This document shows, piece by piece, positions 16,090 through 26,541 of a stretch of DNA of 64,000 nucleotides. The stretch lies in NCBI RefSeq assembly GCF_009674625.1, contig NZ_WKJQ01000001.1:620001-684000 (forward strand). The letters run 5' to 3'. The DNA comes from Haloferax marinum (GTDB lineage: Archaea > Halobacteriota > Halobacteria > Halobacteriales > Haloferacaceae). The translations under genes and the position numbers were made by a program. Each line of letters starts with the position of its first letter. Positions within the stretch are counted from its first letter, which is position 1. Below the pieces are notes generated by a model. It had not been told where the DNA came from and ran no database searches. It was given only the letters and a program-made list of their open reading frames with translations.

Positions 16090-19000
16090 TTACTCCGTCA
16101 GTGGTGGTGGATAATCCGACTCTGTGAGCATCTGAACGAGCTCTGTGCCGTCAACGAGTCGCATCTTCCGCCCGAATTCATCTACATACTTCTGGGCGGT
16201 CTGAGTGAAATTACTACTGGTCACGACGATTGCTCGGTCAGCGTCGCCCTTCGCAATAGTGCTGGCGAGTTTCTGTAGCGTTGGACGGCCGACACGATTG
16301 CTGGTGTCGAACTGCTTGACCTGGAAGGCGATTCGGTCTCCCTGATGGTATGCCCAAATATCGACCCCCTCATCGAGTGTTGATGGCGTCACGCGGGTCT
16401 CGTATCCCTTGGACTCGAAGGCCGCGGCAACAACCTGCTCGAACTCTTCCCACGAGAACAGGTAGAGATGGCGTCGCTCCCAAAGATTCTCACCCATACG
16501 GTCGACGAGGGACGCCACCGGCCGAACGAGTTCTGGCGAGACGCTCTTCAGGCCAGTATGGATGTTCTCTCGCCACACATCCGGCTGGATGCTCGGATGC
16601 TCTGTGTCGACGCGGTCAAGGAACTCAATCACATTAGTCGCACTCTCAATTAACTCGACCAATTCATCGAGCTCATCGTCGAATGTTCCCGTTTCGAGTT
16701 CTGCACAAATGTGAGCCACCACCTGACCGAAGGGATAAGAAGGATACCGCCGGTGTGCGTCACAGGCAGTCTCTACGACTTCAAGGGTTGCTGCTAGTTG
16801 GTTGATGCGTGTAGCGCTGATATCACGCGCTCCTAAGTATCGGCCAAAGGCTTCGGGTAGTCCGTCCAGAACTGCTGCTTGGTACTCCTTTTGTGCCGTC
16901 TCAACCGCGGTCGCAAGCGAAAGGACCTGTTCGGCTGTCTTCAATCCGGACTCAAACTGAGAGAGGGATGGTTCACTGGAGTCGGAGTCGGTGAGTTGGT
17001 CAACTACGGCGACTTCCAAACGCAGATGCTCCCCAGCGGTTGCCGGCCACTTCTCACGTATTTCGGCACGCCACGACTGAAGATCGATGCGATGGACACG
17101 CTCGTCAATCCACGACTGGATGTCGTTGAATCGAGCGGCCAACGCCTTCGAATCCGCTTCGTACTCACCGGCGGTCACGTCGGAGTAAACAGTGTCAAGT
17201 TGGCTTTCGAGCTCTGCAACGCCATCATCGTCACCCTTGACGACAAGGGATTCGTATGCGTCGAGGAAATTGCTGGCAGCACCGACTAGTTCCCGATTAT
17301 CTTCAGGGTTCGTCGGAACGTCCGGATGTCTCGCCTCAAGTATGGCGCCGAGCAGCTCCATTACTACAGTAGGCTCACCGGTTTCTGCGGCTGCTGAGGC
17401 GAGTTGGTGTTCGAATGACCCGAGTTCGCGGTAGTAGGTAGTAATCGCATCAACGAGGTTCGGGTCGAACGGTGGAGTGTACACAACCTCGTCGGGCTCG
17501 TCGGCCATCTCTGTGTTGGCCGCAGCGCATCGATAGGGGAGCTCAAACCCGTGTCGTGCCAGCAACTCTTGGTTGAGCTGTCGAATCGCAGTGTTAAGCT
17601 CTTTTATCGACTCGGTGACCGCGTTGGCGCGACGGGCACGGTTGCTGGCCCATGCTTGGATGTCATCAACGTAGACGGCCAGCGCTTCTGTATCTTCACA
17701 CCTACAGGCGACCATGTCGGAGTAAACAGTGTCAAGCTGGCTTTCGAGCTCTGCAATGCCATCATCGTCGCCCTCGACAACAAGGGACTCGTACGCTTCA
17801 AGGATGTCGACCGCAGCACCGACTAGTTCCCGATTATCTTCAGGGTTCGTCGGAACGTCCGGATGTCTCGCCTCAAGTATGGCGCCGAGCAGCTCCATTA
17901 CTACAGTAGGCTCACCGGTTTCTGCGGCTGCTGAGGCGAGTTGGTGTTCGAATGACCCGAGTTCGCGGTAGTAGGTAGTAATCGCATCAACGAGGTTCGG
18001 GTCGAACGGTGGAGTGTACACAACCTCGTCGGGCTCGTCGGCCATCTCTGTGTTGGCCGCAGCGCATCGATAGGGGAGCTCAAACCCGTGTCGTGCCAGC
18101 AACTCTTGGTTGAGCTGTCGAATCGCAGTGTTAAGCTCTTTTATCGACTCGGTGACCGCGTTGGCGCGACGGGCACGGTTGCTGGCCCATGCTTGGATGT
18201 CATCAACGTAGACGGCCAGCGCTTCTGTATCTTCACACCTACAGGCGACCATGTCGGAGTAAACAGTGTCAAGCTGGCTTTCGAGCTCTGCAATGCCATC
18301 ATCGTCGCCCTCGACAACAAGGGACTCGTACGCTTCAAGGATGTCGACCGCAGCACCGACCACATCACGACTATCTTCAGGACTCGTGGGGGCGTCCGGA
18401 TGTCTTGATTCGACTATGGCGCCAAGTCGATCCGTAACTGGAGTGGGCCCATCGGTTTCTGTGGCTGTCGCGGTGAGTTGGCGTTCGAACGGTCCGAGTT
18501 CGCGGTAGTAGGTGATAGCCGCGTTGACAATGTCTGGGTTAAGCGGTGGCGTGTACACGACTTCAACGGGGTCGTCGACTGTCTGTGGGTCGGCTGCCGC
18601 GCGGCGATAGGGGAGCTCGAACCCGTGTCGTGCTAGCAACTCTTGGTTGAGCTGTCGGGTAATGACGTCCAGTTTTTTGAGCCGTCGTGCAGCCTGTCTT
18701 TTTTTTGGGCGGGCTTTCCGCATATAGATGTCAATTTCAGATTCCAGCCGCCTTCTAGTGTGACTCGGCAGTTGTTGGTCGGTTATTTCTCTCGCTTCAC
18801 GATAACACTCAATCGCCTCACCGTATTTACCGGCATTCTGCAAGCGGTTGCCCGTCACGATTCGCTTACGCACGTCTCGAAATATCCGCTCCTCTTCATT
18901 TTTCACCCCCGTATGCCAATCTATGGTGTCAAATCCCTCATTGATACGTGTCTCGTCGAAAACCTCGTCAATATCTCTAGCGTTGGAAAGGGGTCGCTCA

Positions 19001-19248
19001 TCAATCAGCATCCGCCCGCGTTGATTTGCACACCTCAATAACTCATCAACAACCTCGTCAACCTGGGCCTGGTTTCTTCGGCGTACACTCTTCAATTGGG
19101 TAATCGCCTCAAGATACCTGTCGGCCGCAAGCTTTCGCTTCCCCGATTCAGCCAGCTTATCTCCCTCCTTTACATTTAAAATAGCTGAATTTATCTCTGA
19201 GATTACTGAACCAGCTGAGTCATCACCTGAAACCATTGAATTGAGCAC
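16090..19248 (-). CDS. Mrr-type restriction endonuclease with duplicated repeats
   Basis: A 1052-residue protein. Residues ~10-180 are helical and TPR-like ('AADRYLEAITQLK', 'YGEAIECYREAREITD'). Three copies of a ~179-residue acidic helical unit follow, each with 'LNQELLARHGFELPYR' and 'ESQLDTVYSD'. The second and third (residues 299-477 and 478-656) are identical in DNA over 537 bp; the first is diverged. A further helical region leads to an Mrr-like nuclease (928-1052) with 'FSWEEFEQVVAAAFESKGYE', Asp963 in 'EGVDIWA' and Gln976/Lys978 in 'FQVKQ', the D-QxK active site. Probably cleaves foreign or modified DNA, or acts in a defence complex. Lower GC than its neighbours and inserted between the two proline-catabolism genes, which suggests transfer. 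Confidence 0.75.
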   Translation of the reverse strand: MLNSMVSGDDSAGSVISEINSAILNVKEGDKLAESGKRKLAADRYLEAITQLKSVRRRNQAQVDEVVDELLRCANQRGRMLIDERPLSNARDIDEVFDETRINEGFDTIDWHTGVKNEEERIFRDVRKRIVTGNRLQNAGKYGEAIECYREAREITDQQLPSHTRRRLESEIDIYMRKARPKKRQAARRLKKLDVITRQLNQELLARHGFELPYRRAAADPQTVDDPVEVVYTPPLNPDIVNAAITYYRELGPFERQLTATATETDGPTPVTDRLGAIVESRHPDAPTSPEDSRDVVGAAVDILEAYESLVVEGDDDGIAELESQLDTVYSDMVACRCEDTEALAVYVDDIQAWASNRARRANAVTESIKELNTAIRQLNQELLARHGFELPYRCAAANTEMADEPDEVVYTPPFDPNLVDAITTYYRELGSFEHQLASAAAETGEPTVVMELLGAILEARHPDVPTNPEDNRELVGAAVDILEAYESLVVEGDDDGIAELESQLDTVYSDMVACRCEDTEALAVYVDDIQAWASNRARRANAVTESIKELNTAIRQLNQELLARHGFELPYRCAAANTEMADEPDEVVYTPPFDPNLVDAITTYYRELGSFEHQLASAAAETGEPTVVMELLGAILEARHPDVPTNPEDNRELVGAASNFLDAYESLVVKGDDDGVAELESQLDTVYSDVTAGEYEADSKALAARFNDIQSWIDERVHRIDLQSWRAEIREKWPATAGEHLRLEVAVVDQLTDSDSSEPSLSQFESGLKTAEQVLSLATAVETAQKEYQAAVLDGLPEAFGRYLGARDISATRINQLAATLEVVETACDAHRRYPSYPFGQVVAHICAELETGTFDDELDELVELIESATNVIEFLDRVDTEHPSIQPDVWRENIHTGLKSVSPELVRPVASLVDRMGENLWERRHLYLFSWEEFEQVVAAAFESKGYETRVTPSTLDEGVDIWAYHQGDRIAFQVKQFDTSNRVGRPTLQKLASTIAKGDADRAIVVTSSNFTQTAQKYVDEFGRKMRLVDGTELVQMLTESDYPPPLTE
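17281..18354. repeat. Perfect 537-bp in-frame tandem duplication
   Basis: 17281-17817 and 17818-18354 are identical as far as I can read, including synonymous positions. The unit is 179 codons and keeps the frame. The flanking copies (below 17281 and above 18355) are clearly diverged, so the perfect pair is recent or kept uniform by gene conversion. Confidence 0.92.
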
Positions 19249-19430
19249 TCCCCCTGTGGAGACTACTCAATATCAATGGTCATCATGGAATAAGATTGGG
19301 GTCCTGATTCAAATTCGATAACGCAGACAACAGCCGCTGCACGACCGACCGGTGGCCTGTATTAAGCACGCCGGCTGAAACCTATAAGACACAAATATTT
19401 CGACAGAATCGGATTCCCGTTTCGAGTCGT

Positions 19431-20150
19431 CTACTGTGGGTCGAGGAGCTTCGATTCGGCCTTTCGTAAGTGTTCGAGCAGGGTCGTCTTCGAGATGTCG
19501 AGCATCGACGCGAGTTCGCGGGTCGAAACCTCGCGCGGCCAGCGGTAGTATCCTTCCTCGCGGGCCAGTTCGAACGCCTGTCGCTGGCTCTCGGTGAGCG
19601 TGTCGAGTCGACGTTCACGTTCGGGCTCGGCACTCTCTGCCGAGGTGATTGATTCGACGTGGATATCTGCCCCGCTGTTGTCCATGACGGCTTGAATCCG
19701 CTCTCGTATCTCTCCGCGTTCGCCGGGGAACCAGACCTGCCACTCCTCTCGTCCGTCTTCTATCCGTGTCGGGGCACTGTGGACGAACCCCTGCTGGAGC
19801 AGATGTGGGTTGATCATATCTCCGGGGTCGTATTCGAGGAAGAACTCTCGGGCCACCGACCCAGGGGTCGCCTGCCGACCCCGAGTGTCGAAACGCTCCT
19901 GCAGTTCGAGGACGTCCCCGGTCAACGCCGAGTCGGCGATTACGTCGAGAAGTTCCTGAACTTCCTCGATGGAGTCACCGTATGCAGTGAAGAGACCATT
20001 CGTCCGTTCGATACCCGCCGTCGGCGCGTCGTAGATTGCGTGTGCAAGGATGCCGCCGGAGTAGTCACTTGTCGCCTCTATTGCCCAACAGTTCGGATGC
20101 CAGAGGTCGAGCGTCAGGCGCGTGCCTTGGCCTGCCATGCGCTCGCTCAT
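19431..20150 (-). CDS. Bacterio-opsin activator-type HTH regulator
   Basis: A 239-residue haloarchaeal regulator. The N-terminus 'LTLDLWHPNCWAIEAT' and the middle region are typical of the bacterio-opsin activator family. The C-terminus is an HTH_10 domain: 'LTESQRQAFELAREEGYYRW', then 'STRELASMLDISKTTLLEHL' followed by a basic helix. I place the start at ATG 20150 ('MSERMAGQGTRLTLDLWH'); 20138 is an alternative, and the frame runs on for 500 codons only as antisense of the aldehyde dehydrogenase gene. It is divergent from that gene with 165 bp between starts, so it is a good candidate for its regulator. Confidence 0.82.
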   Translation of the reverse strand: MSERMAGQGTRLTLDLWHPNCWAIEATSDYSGGILAHAIYDAPTAGIERTNGLFTAYGDSIEEVQELLDVIADSALTGDVLELQERFDTRGRQATPGSVAREFFLEYDPGDMINPHLLQQGFVHSAPTRIEDGREEWQVWFPGERGEIRERIQAVMDNSGADIHVESITSAESAEPERERRLDTLTESQRQAFELAREEGYYRWPREVSTRELASMLDISKTTLLEHLRKAESKLLDPQ

Positions 20151-20262
20151 GGTGCCGGGTAGTATGTGCGAATGTAAGACGTTGTCTATGGACACGACGA
20201 ACGTGTCAATAGAATCTGTCCGAGCGAAGGTGTCGATTCTGGCCTCCATATAGTGGGTCCAC

Positions 20263-20310
20263 CCTCCCATGGGAGGTGCCTGGGTTATTAATGGTAGTTC
20301 CGCAACTACC
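20263..20310 (+). promoter_or_regulatory. Promoter with two palindromes before the aldehyde dehydrogenase
   Basis: A perfect 14-bp palindrome 'cctcccatgggagg' (20263-20276) is followed by a TATA-like 'ttattaat' (20285-20292), about 28 nt before the ATG at 20316. A second inverted repeat follows (20293-20299 'ggtagtt' with 20304-20310 'aactacc', four-base spacer). The TATA box thus sits between two dyads, as expected for a regulated leaderless promoter; the divergent HTH regulator is the obvious candidate to bind. Confidence 0.65.
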
Positions 20311-20315
20311 ACCAC

Positions 20316-21842
<1,527 letters not shown>

Positions 21843-21857
21843 GCTCTCTCGTTCAGC

Positions 21858-21890
21858 CGCTCGACTGAGCGGTCACGACCCACTTTTTTG
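21858..21890 (+). terminator. Hairpin plus T-tract after aldehyde dehydrogenase
   Basis: 'ccgctc' (21858-21863) pairs with 'gagcgg' (21868-21873) across a four-base loop, and a run of six T follows at 21885-21890, 16-48 nt after the stop codon. Confidence 0.65.
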
Positions 21891-22426
21891 CCGTCTCGGA
21901 ACTGCCCATCCTGAGTCGAAACGACGAACTGCCACGCTTGGTCCCAGACGTGCGTGTCGCTCTCGAAGTATATCGTTGCGTCCGGGTACACTGTTCGTCT
22001 GAAGCATTGAAGCGCGAGATTTTCGGTATCCTACGTCGAAAATCTCTTGCTTCGTCCAAAGGTGAGACTCCGGCGTTGAAAAACCCGTCGTAACCATCGG
22101 TACAGAACTCGTCAGACGACGAGTGTCTCGACTCAGAAGCGTGAAAGTGTGCGAAGGGAGCGGCCCTTCGCGAATCTCGTATCACCAGTTGGCGAAGTGA
22201 GACGAGGGGAGTGCCCCCTCCGGGCTTGGGGGCGGGTAACGACGTGGCCACGTCGTTAGGCGCCACAACGGACCCCGATACGTTGCAGCGAGTGCGGCGG
22301 ATGTGGAGTCGCCGACGTCTGGCGAGAAAAGCGCCTATTGCGTCGGCGATTCACGCTAAGGAGTGGTGGTGTATAAACCCACCGTAACACTGCATACCGT
22401 GCGTCGAACCAGTCTAACTGACAGGT
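21891..22426. other. Intergenic region with two inverted repeats
   Basis: No convincing gene in about 535 bp. It holds a hairpin with ten-base arms (22016-22025 'gagattttcg' with 22037-22046 'cgaaaatctc') and a perfect 22-bp palindrome at 22237-22258 centred on 'gacgtggccacgtc'. On the minus strand, about 21850-22010 reads as protein-like codons ('YPDATIYFESDTHVWDQAWQ') but lacks a clear start and shows a stop just upstream, so a decayed gene is possible. Confidence 0.5.
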
Positions 22427-22858
22427 TTACGCCGTCGGTTCGAGTTCTCGTCGAAGGGCCGCTTCGAGGTTGTCGAGTTCTCGGTCGAGGTTGCGCTCGA
22501 AGAACGTCTCGACGCCTGGGAGTCGACCATCGACGACGAACTCGTTGACGAGTCGGCATCCGTCGCCGGCCGGTTCGATCGTGTGCTCGCCCGTGACGCG
22601 CATCACCCGTGACCGGCCGACGAATTTGACGTGTGTCGGCTCGTCCACGGCGACGTCTTCGGTCTCGACTTTGGCAGTCGACCGGATGAGTGGAATCGGC
22701 AGTTCGAGATACCACGTCGCCCGGCGGCCGTCTGCAGCGACGTCGAACCGTTCGACGACACTAATCGCTCCCGCTCGCTTTGCTGGGTCGGCGATAAACT
22801 CCCAGACATCTTCGACGGGAGCGTCGAACTCGAACGTTCGTTTCACGCGGACGGTCAT
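22427..22858 (-). CDS. SRPBCC (START-like) family protein
   Basis: A 143-residue cytoplasmic protein of the SRPBCC/polyketide-cyclase fold, which forms a deep hydrophobic cavity for lipids or other ligands. The pattern is 'VKRTFEFDAPVEDVWEFIAD', 'HVKFVGRSRVMRVTGEHTIE', and a long C-terminal helix 'VETFFERNLDRELDNLEAAL'. The ligand cannot be predicted. Transcribed alone; start chosen at ATG 22858. Confidence 0.82.
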   Translation of the reverse strand: MTVRVKRTFEFDAPVEDVWEFIADPAKRAGAISVVERFDVAADGRRATWYLELPIPLIRSTAKVETEDVAVDEPTHVKFVGRSRVMRVTGEHTIEPAGDGCRLVNEFVVDGRLPGVETFFERNLDRELDNLEAALRRELEPTA

Positions 22859-22901
22859 GAGAGTACGTCACACCTCGGTAGTAAAAACCCGCGGAATCGG
22901 T

Positions 22902-23126
22902 TTAGCTCAGGGTGACACGCCACGTCGTCGAGCGCGCGCGACCCCACTTTTCGATTTCGACGTCTTCTGATTTCTCGGCCAGATGCGGGAGACGAGAGCC
23001 AACTTGCTTTGCGGTGAGACCGATAGCTTCCGCGATATTCTTTGCCCGGAAGTACCCCTCTCCGCGGCTAACGCTATCGCGGAGGTATGCGATAATGCGT
23101 TGTTCCTCGTCGGTGTACTCGGTCAT
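22902..23126 (-). CDS. Small winged-helix protein (DUF7123-like)
   Basis: A 74-residue protein widespread in haloarchaea. It reads as one winged helix: 'EEQRIIAYLRDSVSRGEGYF', then the HTH 'AKNIAEAIGLTAKQVGSRLP', and the wing 'EKWGRARSTTWRVT'. I recall it as the DUF7123 family, which has no established function. It could bind DNA as a small chromatin or regulator protein. It is followed in the same direction by the SRPBCC gene, 43 bp away. Confidence 0.75.
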   Translation of the reverse strand: MTEYTDEEQRIIAYLRDSVSRGEGYFRAKNIAEAIGLTAKQVGSRLPHLAEKSEDVEIEKWGRARSTTWRVTLS

Positions 23127-23177
23127 TCTCGAACCGTCTAGGGAATGTGCGCTCTTAACGGTTACTTGTGTTCTTGA

Positions 23178-23360
23178 CTACTGGAACAGGTGAGCACCGG
23201 AGACGGCCAGCGAAGCGGCGATGATTGCCACGGCGAAGCCGAGTGCCTGCGTCAGTTGGTCTGGTCCCGCAACCATCAGGCCGCCGCCGACGACCGTGAG
23301 GACGCCGAACAACGCGGTAAAGCCGATGGACTTGTCGGATTGTACGGTCTCAGTTTCCAT
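23178..23360 (-). CDS. Small two-helix membrane protein
   Basis: A 60-residue protein with two hydrophobic helices ('IGFTALFGVLTVVGGGLMVA' and 'ALGFAVAIIAASLAVSGAHL') after an acidic N-terminus. Short membrane proteins of this layout are conserved in haloarchaea (possibly DUF7525); function unknown. It lies 51 bp upstream of, and in the same direction as, the winged-helix gene, so the two may be co-transcribed. Confidence 0.65.
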   Translation of the reverse strand: METETVQSDKSIGFTALFGVLTVVGGGLMVAGPDQLTQALGFAVAIIAASLAVSGAHLFQ

Positions 23361-23551
23361 ATCTGAGCATGTTTCGGGTGCGCACTTAGTTTATTCGACA
23401 GCGGTTGCCGTGAGAGACTGTCACATCGGGGGTGACCCGAGCACGATACGCCATTGGCGCGTGAACCAGCCCCGAATTGTGTAATGCGCACACGTGTCAC
23501 TGTCGTCACAGGCCATTCGACATTTGTACTAGTAGCCTGTGCCACAGGACG

Positions 23552-24760
23552 ATGGGACTTACAAGTCTACTGTTCGGCAGTCGACTCCGAACCGCCCTCC
23601 TCTTGTTCCTCGTGGGTGCAGGCGCTCTCGGTGGTGCCTTCGCCACGGGCGTTCTCGGCGCACCGAGCGTCGAGGGCGTAGACAACCAGTTTGCCAGCGT
23701 CAACGAGACGTCGACAGTCATCGAGTCTGAGGTCGACGTCGAAAACCCGAACCCGATTTCGGCGAATCTCTCGGGTGTCAGCGTCGACTACGCGGTGTAC
23801 ATGAACGGCCTGGGTATGGCAGATGGAGACAAAGACGGTGTCTCTGTCGGAACAGGAGACACCGCAATCCCACTCCAGACGACGCTCGCGAACGACCGCA
23901 TCCCGGCGTGGTGGGTCTCACACATCCAACACGGTGAGCACACGACACTCACAGTCGATGCGTCGGTCACCTCCGAGACACTCGGGAAGACCTTCGACGC
24001 GCCGGAGATAACCCGCAGTATCGACACCGACCTGCTCTCTGCGTTCAACTCCACCGAGACCAGAGAGGTGAACGCAAACGCCACAGTCGTCTCAGACCCC
24101 GTCCTCTACGTCAACGAGACGAGCGCAGAGTGGGGTGCGTCGACCCAGAACCGGACGGCACTGGAACTCACCTTCGTCGTCCACAACCCCAAACCGTACC
24201 CCGTCGCCGTCTCGGAACTCGGCTACGACATCTCGATGAACGACGTCGACGTCGGCGAAGGGACGACCGACTCCGAATACGTCATCCAGCCCCACTCGAC
24301 GAAGACCATCGAGGCGACGACGTATATCGAAAACGAGAGACTCGACGAGTGGTGGGTCTCACACCTCGAACGGAACCAGACGACTGACCTCCGCATCGAC
24401 TTCTACGCAAAACTCGACGCCGGAGGCACGACGTTCACCGTCCCGCTGGACCCACTGACCTACGAGAAGACGTTCGAGACGGACATCTTCGGCACCAAGT
24501 CGTCGAGTTCCGACTCGGCCGGGGAGACGACCACCCAGTCGTCTGAGACGACGGAGTCGGACACAACGACGACCGAATCAGAGACGACGACGGAGGCGGG
24601 CACGGCAACCACGACGACCACCGCTGAACCAACCACGACCTCCGAACCGACGACCACAGACACGACCACGACGACAGACGACGGTGGCGAGACGACCACA
24701 GACACGACCACGACCACCGACGACGGTGGCGAGACGACCACAGACGACGGGTTGTTGTAG
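23552..24760 (+). CDS. Surface protein with two WHy/LEA-14 domains
   Basis: A 402-residue exported protein. I use ATG 23552 ('MGLTSLLFGSRLRTALLLFL'), which starts a hydrophobic N-terminal anchor; the frame is open 25 residues further upstream but without signal character. Two water-stress (WHy/LEA-14) beta-sandwich domains follow (~40-170 and ~185-320), each with 'ENPNP' or 'HNPKPYPVAVSELGYDISM' and an 'AWWVSHI' or 'EWWVSHL' element. The last ~75 residues are Thr/Ser/Glu/Asp-rich with near-repeats of 'TTTTTDDGGETTTD', typical of a glycosylated cell-surface stalk. It probably protects or scaffolds at the cell surface. Confidence 0.75.
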   Translation: MGLTSLLFGSRLRTALLLFLVGAGALGGAFATGVLGAPSVEGVDNQFASVNETSTVIESEVDVENPNPISANLSGVSVDYAVYMNGLGMADGDKDGVSVGTGDTAIPLQTTLANDRIPAWWVSHIQHGEHTTLTVDASVTSETLGKTFDAPEITRSIDTDLLSAFNSTETREVNANATVVSDPVLYVNETSAEWGASTQNRTALELTFVVHNPKPYPVAVSELGYDISMNDVDVGEGTTDSEYVIQPHSTKTIEATTYIENERLDEWWVSHLERNQTTDLRIDFYAKLDAGGTTFTVPLDPLTYEKTFETDIFGTKSSSSDSAGETTTQSSETTESDTTTTESETTTEAGTATTTTTAEPTTTSEPTTTDTTTTTDDGGETTTDTTTTTDDGGETTTDDGLL

Positions 24761-24896
24761 TTCAGCGGCCACACATCGTCGGCGATGGTGAATCCTGTCC
24801 AAGCCGACAACTCTTTACCTCGTGCCACGATAGCACTGAATATGACACGGAGTACCCACGCTCCTGATCGAGTTCTTCTCCCGTGATGAGAACCCT

Positions 24897-25349
24897 GTGA
24901 CCGTCGAAAGCGACGACGAAGCCATCGTCCTCACTATCGGCGGCCAGACCTGTGAACTGTCTCGTGACGCTGCTGCCGACCTGCAGGAAGCGATTGGTTC
25001 GGCACTCACTGAAAAACGCGAATTCTTCCGGACGGCCGGCGAGTACCGGCAGGACGGGAGTTACGTCGTCTCCAGGCGCGGTGCAGATTCCACCGGAAAC
25101 GCGAAAGTGTTCACCAGTTTCGAGGAACTGCGACGCCTGTACCATCGACTCCCGGAGGAGTTTACCGCAGAAGACGTCGGGCGGACCGGCATCACCGGGT
25201 CGCGGCGACACATGATAATCCGCCATCTGGGTGAGCACCCGGCGTTCGACTGCCGAATCGCCAGTCGGAACCCACTGACCGGCGAGAAAGAATCCAAGCG
25301 CGTCGAAAGCAGAAGCGAGAGAAAGGAAGTAGAGATAGTCGCCGACTGA
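24897..25349 (+). CDS. Conserved haloarchaeal hypothetical protein
   Basis: A 150-residue acidic cytoplasmic protein with a GTG start. The N-terminal ~45 residues form a short beta/helix unit ('AIVLTIGGQTCELSRDAAAD'). The middle reads 'YVVSRRGADSTGNAKVFTSF' and 'LPEEFTAEDVGRTGITGSRR', and the last 35 residues are highly charged. 'FTAEDVGRTGITGSRRHMI' followed by 'HLGEHPAFDCRI' resembles a winged-helix arrangement. I do not recognise a characterised family. Confidence 0.6.
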   Translation: MTVESDDEAIVLTIGGQTCELSRDAAADLQEAIGSALTEKREFFRTAGEYRQDGSYVVSRRGADSTGNAKVFTSFEELRRLYHRLPEEFTAEDVGRTGITGSRRHMIIRHLGEHPAFDCRIASRNPLTGEKESKRVESRSERKEVEIVAD

Positions 25350-25358
25350 GTCGCGTTC

Positions 25359-26390
25359 TCAGTCGAGCGTGACGTGTTCTGACTCTTCGTTGAGCGCCAG
25401 GTTCGCCGCGATTTCGGCGTTCCGCATCGCGTACTGTGCCGTCTGCTGGAGACTGACGAGGACCTCGCGAATCTGGAGGAGTTTCTCGTTTTCCATCTCG
25501 GGGAGGTCGTTGAGGATGTCGCGCTCGCGGTCACCGATCTCCCGGTAGAGTTCTCGGCACTCGATAGTGAGGTCGTAGTCGCGTTCGACGACGGCACGAA
25601 CTGCGGTGTTCGTAATCTCGTCCACGTGGTCGGTGAACTCACGGATGCGCCGCATCGTCGATTGGTCCACGTCGATGGTGTGTCCATCGGCGTCCATGAC
25701 GATGTTGGCGATGTCTTCGGCGTTGTCGGCGGTGAGTTCGAGGTTCTTCGCCACCGCGCGGTAGCCGATGAGGGGGAACCCTGAGTCGAGTCCGACGGCC
25801 CGTGCGAGGTTCGGGTTCTGGTACGAGGTGAAGATGAGGCGAAGCAGGAGGACGAAAATCTTGTTCGCCTGCCGTTCGCGGTTGAGTGCTCGCTGTGCGA
25901 GGTCGGGGTTGCCGTGTGCGAGCGCCTTGATGGCCTCTCCGCGCATCGTACTGCCCGTGTTCTCCAGTCGTTCGAGGAGGTTGTCGAGGGTGAAGTCCTC
26001 GGCGTCGACCGAACAGCGAATCGCGATTCGTTCGGGGGTCTCCTCTATGACACCGAGACCCATGAGTTGTGTCTCGGCCTTGTAGACGGCGTTGATGTGG
26101 TCGGAGTCGAGCGCGCCTTCGCTCTTTTCTATGTGAATGACACGCCGCCCGAGCACGTACTGTGCGACGATTGCCCGTTCGAGTGCCTCCGCGTTGAGGT
26201 TGTCCGCTCGAATCGTTGCTTTCGAATCTTCGTTGCTCACTGACTCGGGGAGGACGGTCAGTGTTCCTTTTCCACTTGTGCGAATGGACACTTCGTCGCC
26301 CTTGTCGACGTTGTGTTCTTTGGCCCACTCCGCTGGGAGCGTCATCGCCAGCGTAGAGGGTCCCAGACGCTGGACTTTCCGGGTCTCCAT
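25359..26390 (-). CDS. AbrB-PhoU phosphate-uptake regulator
   Basis: A 343-residue regulator. Residues 1-50 are a SpoVT/AbrB swapped-hairpin DNA-binding domain ('METRKVQRLGPSTLAMTLP', 'EHNVDKGDEVSIR'). Residues ~120-335 are two PhoU helical bundles, the second with 'VDQSTMRRIREFTDHVDEI' and 'CRELYREIGDRERDILND'. This archaeal architecture is thought to link phosphate status to transcription, but no pst genes are adjacent. I start at ATG 26390, which opens the AbrB domain; the frame extends 12 codons upstream. Confidence 0.88.
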   Translation of the reverse strand: METRKVQRLGPSTLAMTLPAEWAKEHNVDKGDEVSIRTSGKGTLTVLPESVSNEDSKATIRADNLNAEALERAIVAQYVLGRRVIHIEKSEGALDSDHINAVYKAETQLMGLGVIEETPERIAIRCSVDAEDFTLDNLLERLENTGSTMRGEAIKALAHGNPDLAQRALNRERQANKIFVLLLRLIFTSYQNPNLARAVGLDSGFPLIGYRAVAKNLELTADNAEDIANIVMDADGHTIDVDQSTMRRIREFTDHVDEITNTAVRAVVERDYDLTIECRELYREIGDRERDILNDLPEMENEKLLQIREVLVSLQQTAQYAMRNAEIAANLALNEESEHVTLD

Positions 26391-26541
26391 GGTGGTTCTC
26401 ACCCTTTCAATGACCTTAAATCCCACTATATGCCAACCTTAGTGAACAATGATGTTCATCTCTCCTTACACAGCATAACATGTACTAGAGTGATTCTCGA
26501 AACAAGGCCCCCTGTACGCGACAGAGAGGCCGGTAAATCGC

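Noticed and set aside
16090..19248. Repeats in this region considered as CRISPR or satellite DNA
   Set aside because: The repeat unit is 179 codons in frame within one long protein; there are no spacers and no cas genes.
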